NCBI GenBank assembly: GCA_022828595.1
Contig: JAKGHH010000005.1
Span: 66,583,655 to 66,647,654 of the forward strand
Source: Nelumbo lutea
Lineage: Eukaryota > Streptophyta > Magnoliopsida > Proteales > Nelumbonaceae
DNA: 64,000 nt
Direction: 5' to 3'
Shown: in pieces, positions 60,414 through 64,000 of the stretch
Numbering within the stretch: the first letter of the stretch is position 1
How the letters are laid out: every line of letters starts with the position of its first letter
Made by a program: the position numbers and the translations under genes
Notes under the pieces: model-generated
Databases searched by the model: none
What the model was told of the DNA's origin: nothing
What the model saw: only the letters and a program-made list of their open reading frames with translations

Positions 60414-61545
60414 ATGTCGACGAATCCCTCCGGCGGTTGCGCACACATACTGGTATTTCCTTTTCCTGCGCGCAGGGACACATGCTACCGCTTCTGGATC
60501 TCACCCACCAGTTGGCCATTCGTAGCTTAACCATCACCATACTTGTCACACCCAACAACCTCCCCCTTTCTTAATTTCTACATCCTCTTCTCTCCAAACA
60601 CCATTCATCCAAATCCTCATCTTCCCTTTCCCCATCACCCATCTCTTCCCCCCCGCGTCGAGAAACCGCGACAATACTCCCATCATACGCGCCCTTTCTG
60701 CACTTTCCGATCCCATCACCCAGGGTTCAACACTCACCCTTCCCCACCCGTAGGCATCCTCTCTGATTTCTTCCTTGGTTGGACCCAGCACCTCGCTTGT
60801 CGCCTGAGTGTCCCTCGTATTGCCTTCTACTCCTCCGGCGCATTTTTAGCCTCCATTCTCGACGTTCTCTGTCCGAAACTCGGAACTCTACATCCCTCCT
60901 CATCTCCCATCTCCTTCCCCAGCCTCCCACGTTCCCCTTCCTTTCCTTGCAAACCTTCCCTCTATAATCCGTCTCTACAGGGAATCAGTTCCCAACTGGC
61001 AGATCGTCAAGGATGGCATGATTGCAAATTCCTCGAGCTGGGGTGAATTTTGAACACGTTCGATGCGCTGGAGGGCGTGTATCGAGATCACCTGAAGAGG
61101 AAATGAGTCACCACCGTGTTTGGCGTGTGGGCCCTTTGGCTATGATGGAGGGTGCTGGTGCTAGATGAACAAGATGAGCCCAGTTCGGTGTAACCTGCTA
61201 ATGTGCTGAAGTGGCTCGACCGTTGCCCGGACGAATCTGTGCATTACGTTTGTTTCGGTAGTCAGGTGCTACTGCCAAAACGACAGCTGGAGGCCTTGGG
61301 AGCCGGGCTGGAACGAAGTGGGGTCAGATTTATTTCGAAGATCGGGTGATGGGGAGAGGTTTGATTATAAGTAGATGGGCCCCACAAGTCCCAACACTGA
61401 ACCATGGAGACGTGGGCGGGTTCCTAACTCACTGCGGGTGGAACTCGGTGATGGAAGGAATTATCGCTGGGGTGCTGTTGTTAACCTGGCCGAAAGAAGA
61501 TGACCAGTTCGTGAATGCCGAGTCGCTAACGATTGAGAGGTTTAA
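60414..61545 (+). pseudogene. UDP-glycosyltransferase pseudogene, UGT89-like
   Basis: UGTs transfer sugar from UDP-sugars to small molecules. This copy begins MSTNPSGGCAHILVFPFPA. A 2-bp surplus near 60,472 then shifts the frame to GHMLPLLDLTHQLAIRSLTI and TILVTPNNLPL. Further frame changes give LSDFFLGWTQHLACRLSVPR and IAFYSSGAFLASI (about 60,765-60,870), WQIVKDGMIANS (about 61,000), PANVLKWLDRCPDESVHYV and CFGSQ (about 61,195-61,270). The C-terminal sugar-donor box at 61,376-61,507 is intact at 44 residues (WAPQ, HCGWNS, WPKEDDQ). After NAES at about 61,520 similarity stops, so the C-terminal helices are missing. Several internal stops exclude a functional enzyme. The HILVFPFPAQGHM-type start and the PSPG wording point to group B/UGT89, but the exact subfamily is uncertain. 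Confidence 0.88.
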
Positions 61546-62121
61546 GTTGCAAATCCTTTTCTTGTCTTTCTTTTCTGACTTTTCTCACGGCGAGATTGCA
61601 GAACCAGCAGCTTAGTTCAGGCAGTCAGGCGGTGGAGAGAGAAGACCAAGGAGAGTCTGAAGAAAGGGGAAGGGGAAGAAGAGAGATCTGGAGAGAGAGG
61701 GAGAGAGAAATGTGAAGGAATACCGCCACTACTATTCCTCTTATCCTAAGGTTGGGGAAGATGAACATTGTTTTTATTATAAGGATAGTATGGAAATTAA
61801 AAAATATTGCAATGTTAAGGAAAATCTAATGGAAGGGGGTCTTTGTCTCACGGTAATACAAGGGGGTTTTTATCGCAAAATAAAGTATAGGGGTCTTTAT
61901 CACATATCCTATAGTATAGGGGAGTCTTTGTAATTTACCCAAATTAAAAATATTGTGTGAATCAAGGAATCGGCAATTCAACCACTTGAATCAGGACACT
62001 GATTAATGGTTTTGGGAAAATAATGATTTAAGGATGAAACAGAACTGGTTGAACAGTCCGACCATCTGAGTTAATACCTTGATCAACGAAGTTCCGAGGA
62101 GTAAGTGATACTACCCCTTAA
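61546..62121. other. Spacer after UGT pseudogene
   Basis: Purine-rich GAGAGAGAG stretch at about 61,650-61,715, then AT-rich sequence. About 61,960-62,090 is a fragment of the CAAGG hAT-like family (GTTGAACAGTCCGACCATCT). No gene is recognised. Confidence 0.45.
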
Positions 62122-62493
62122 GGTTGCGTTTGGAAACAATGCAAATATGTAGAGTGTAAAAGGATTTATATAAATTGCAAAGTTTGGTTAGTTTTGCACT
62201 AACAAGTTTATCTTCTTACCAAACAAACATATAGCTGTAATGGATATAAACACAAATTCCAATAAAGCATGTCTTTTTTTATCAAAAGCCCACTTGAATG
62301 CAAATTTACTTTTTTTTTTATTGATGTATTTTTATATTTTATTATCAATTTAAATATGCATTTGAAAATGTGTTTTTTGTCATTTGTCAATGCATAAATG
62401 TAATGTTGCCAAACACAAATAAAAGTAAAACAGAGGGTAAATTTACCCTGAACCGGCATTTACACTCCATTTGCATCGTTTCCAAACATAACC
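62122..62493. mobile_element. PIF/Harbinger-like MITE, 372 bp
   Basis: Starts GGTTGCGTTTGGAAACAATG and ends with the complement of GGTTATGTTTGGAAACGATG. TAA is duplicated at 62,119-62,121 and 62,494-62,496. The long subterminal arms include TTTACACTCCATTTGCAT. The 3-bp TAA duplication suits PIF/Harbinger. Confidence 0.8.
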
Positions 62494-62763
62494 TAAAGAA
62501 GGAAATTTCTTCTTCTTCTTCTTTGGCCAAGTGGGACCTAAATATGTGAATTTACCCTGAACTAAGTATGGACCTAAATTACAAAGTAGGTACAAGCATA
62601 AGTATGGACTGGTTTAGATGCAAATTTACCCTGAATTAGGATTTACACTCCATTTGCATCGTTGCCAAACACAACACAAAGAAGGAAATTTTTTCTTCTT
62701 CTTCTTTGGCCAAGTGGGACCTGAATATGTAAATTACAAAATAGGTACAAGCATAATTATGGA
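62440..62763. repeat. Imperfect tandem duplication at the MITE right end
   Basis: The segment 62,440-62,610 (TTACCCTGAA...GCATAAGTATGGA) is repeated at about 62,624-62,763, with 30-40 bp missing from the second copy. Both copies include the MITE right end and TTCTTCTTCTTCTTTGGCCA. The duplication postdates the MITE insertion. Confidence 0.8.
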
Positions 62764-62769
62764 TTCAAA

Positions 62770-64000
62770 CTTCCCTAGCGTAAAAGGCCTCCTTAAGAAA
62801 CCTACTTGATATAGGCACATATAGCAAGGTCCCAGATGGCGCCACGTGGCATTGACCGGATGGGATCCTAGGCATTCATCTCTAACTACTTCCAACCACT
62901 CCATGGTGAGGTCAAGTACTAAAGGGGGCGCCGAGGTCAAGTTAAAATCATTTTAGTCACTCTTGCTCTCTAGCCCTTGTCTCAAACCTGGTCCGACTCC
63001 TCTCAAGCACTTGACTAATTTAACCATCGGAGTCTCTGTGCCTGGGATAATATCCGAGGCCTTTGACATGTGCTCTCTCCTTACTCTCAGGTTGGACACA
63101 TCAGCCTCGGCTAAAAACAAAGTTACACTATTGCCCTCGGCCCCATCCCATGCAGCAACACTACCCGTTATTAACTTTGAAGTGGATCAACTTGTATAAA
63201 AGCATCCATGATCCATCCTAGATAAAAACTTGTTTAGAAACGACACAACATGCGTAACAACAATGACAATGTGATATTTTCTGGATTGAACGTATCTACC
63301 AAGTTTTGCTATTTTGGAGTGGACAAGCCTCTAAGTTTGGGATGCATGGTCTCAATCCTAAAATACCTAAGAAATGATCAACAGAAATCCGACGAATATT
63401 GAAATTTAATATCTGAATCCGAATTTGACTAAATATTCGAATATTCAATTTGGTTCGAATTTGATTAATTAATAATTTTAGATAATTAATAAAATAAAGT
63501 ATATAAATATATAAATTATTTATATAACTTAACTATTATATATATAAATTATATAAAATATTTTATATATTATATACAAGATTTAAATAATCTGTTGAAT
63601 TCGGATATTTATCGAATTGAATCAGATCATATCCGAATTCGATCAATTAGATATTAAAATTATCCAAATTCAATTTGATTATATCGAATATCGAATTCGA
63701 AATCAAGTTTTCAAATACCGTTTACATCCTTAGGAGGAGATGGGTAAAAGGGCTTCATACTAAAACCACAATCTACATGTTTTAAGCTTGCTGTAACCAA
63801 AAGACCAATGCTAATGGCGGCCGGTTTTATCCTTTACGCAGTGGCCACTGAATAGTAAATAGTAATAAGAAGAACGAAGAGATAATTGTGGCCAAAAAAA
63901 ATATTGACCAGTCAAGTAATATCAGCAACGGCCTCTCTCTCTCTCTCCATCAGGTCCAGGCCAGAAATGGAAGTACTCATACCCATGCATGGAGGTTTCG
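62770..64000. other. Intergenic, no gene recognised
   Basis: Six-frame reading shows no family motif. About 63,370-63,735 is AT-rich with repeated ATCCGAATTCGA-type motifs near both ends, ending TTTACATCCTTA. This resembles a decayed TAGGGATGTAAA hAT-like element, but its left end is unclear. A (CT)n tract lies at about 63,932-63,947. Confidence 0.4.

Overview
This is a plant nuclear window, almost certainly angiosperm. It is AT-rich and dense in transposable elements. Introns follow the GT-AG rule, and both LTR retrotransposon primer sites resemble the plant initiator-Met tRNA site. Two host genes look functional: a mitochondrial succinate dehydrogenase flavoprotein (SDH1) gene at 24,733-49,926 (+) and a TRM-like DUF3741/DUF4378 gene at 51,802-56,275 (-). 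They are convergent, with stop codons about 1.9 kb apart. A broken UGT89-like glycosyltransferase lies at 60,414-61,545 (+). Introns of 4.6 kb and 15.2 kb in SDH1 point to a lineage with transposon-inflated introns, but the species cannot be read from the sequence.

Layout. 0.8-4.7 kb: a foldback element split by a 3.5 kb hAT transposon with a decayed transposase. 4.8-13.5 kb: small non-autonomous DNA elements (hAT-like, PIF/Harbinger-like, a CACTA end) and a LINE RNase H fragment. 13.58-18.41 kb: a decayed Copia retrotransposon with both LTRs and a perfect 5-bp target duplication; its gag region carries an antisense piece of a LONGIFOLIA/TRM-type host gene. 18.4-24.5 kb: mostly AT-rich, with a hAT-like element bounded by a near-perfect 8-bp duplication. 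24.7-49.9 kb: SDH1 in 16 exons, with every splice phase consistent and a 634-residue product.

The last SDH1 intron (34,641-49,823) is a stack of insertions: a 1.18 kb hAT-like element with a perfect 8-bp duplication; a near-complete L1-type LINE on the minus strand, itself carrying a second 5'-truncated LINE and a hAT MITE; a diverged tandem array interrupted by a solo LTR; a 3'-truncated minus-strand Copia; and a LINE tail.

I found no gene cluster, CRISPR array, rRNA or tRNA gene, and nothing I would call a new molecular system. The most unusual feature is the Copia element carrying an antisense TRM-family fragment. SDH1 works in complex II of the inner mitochondrial membrane. The TRM-like protein belongs to a family tied to microtubule and cortical organisation. 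Nothing links the two genes beyond position.
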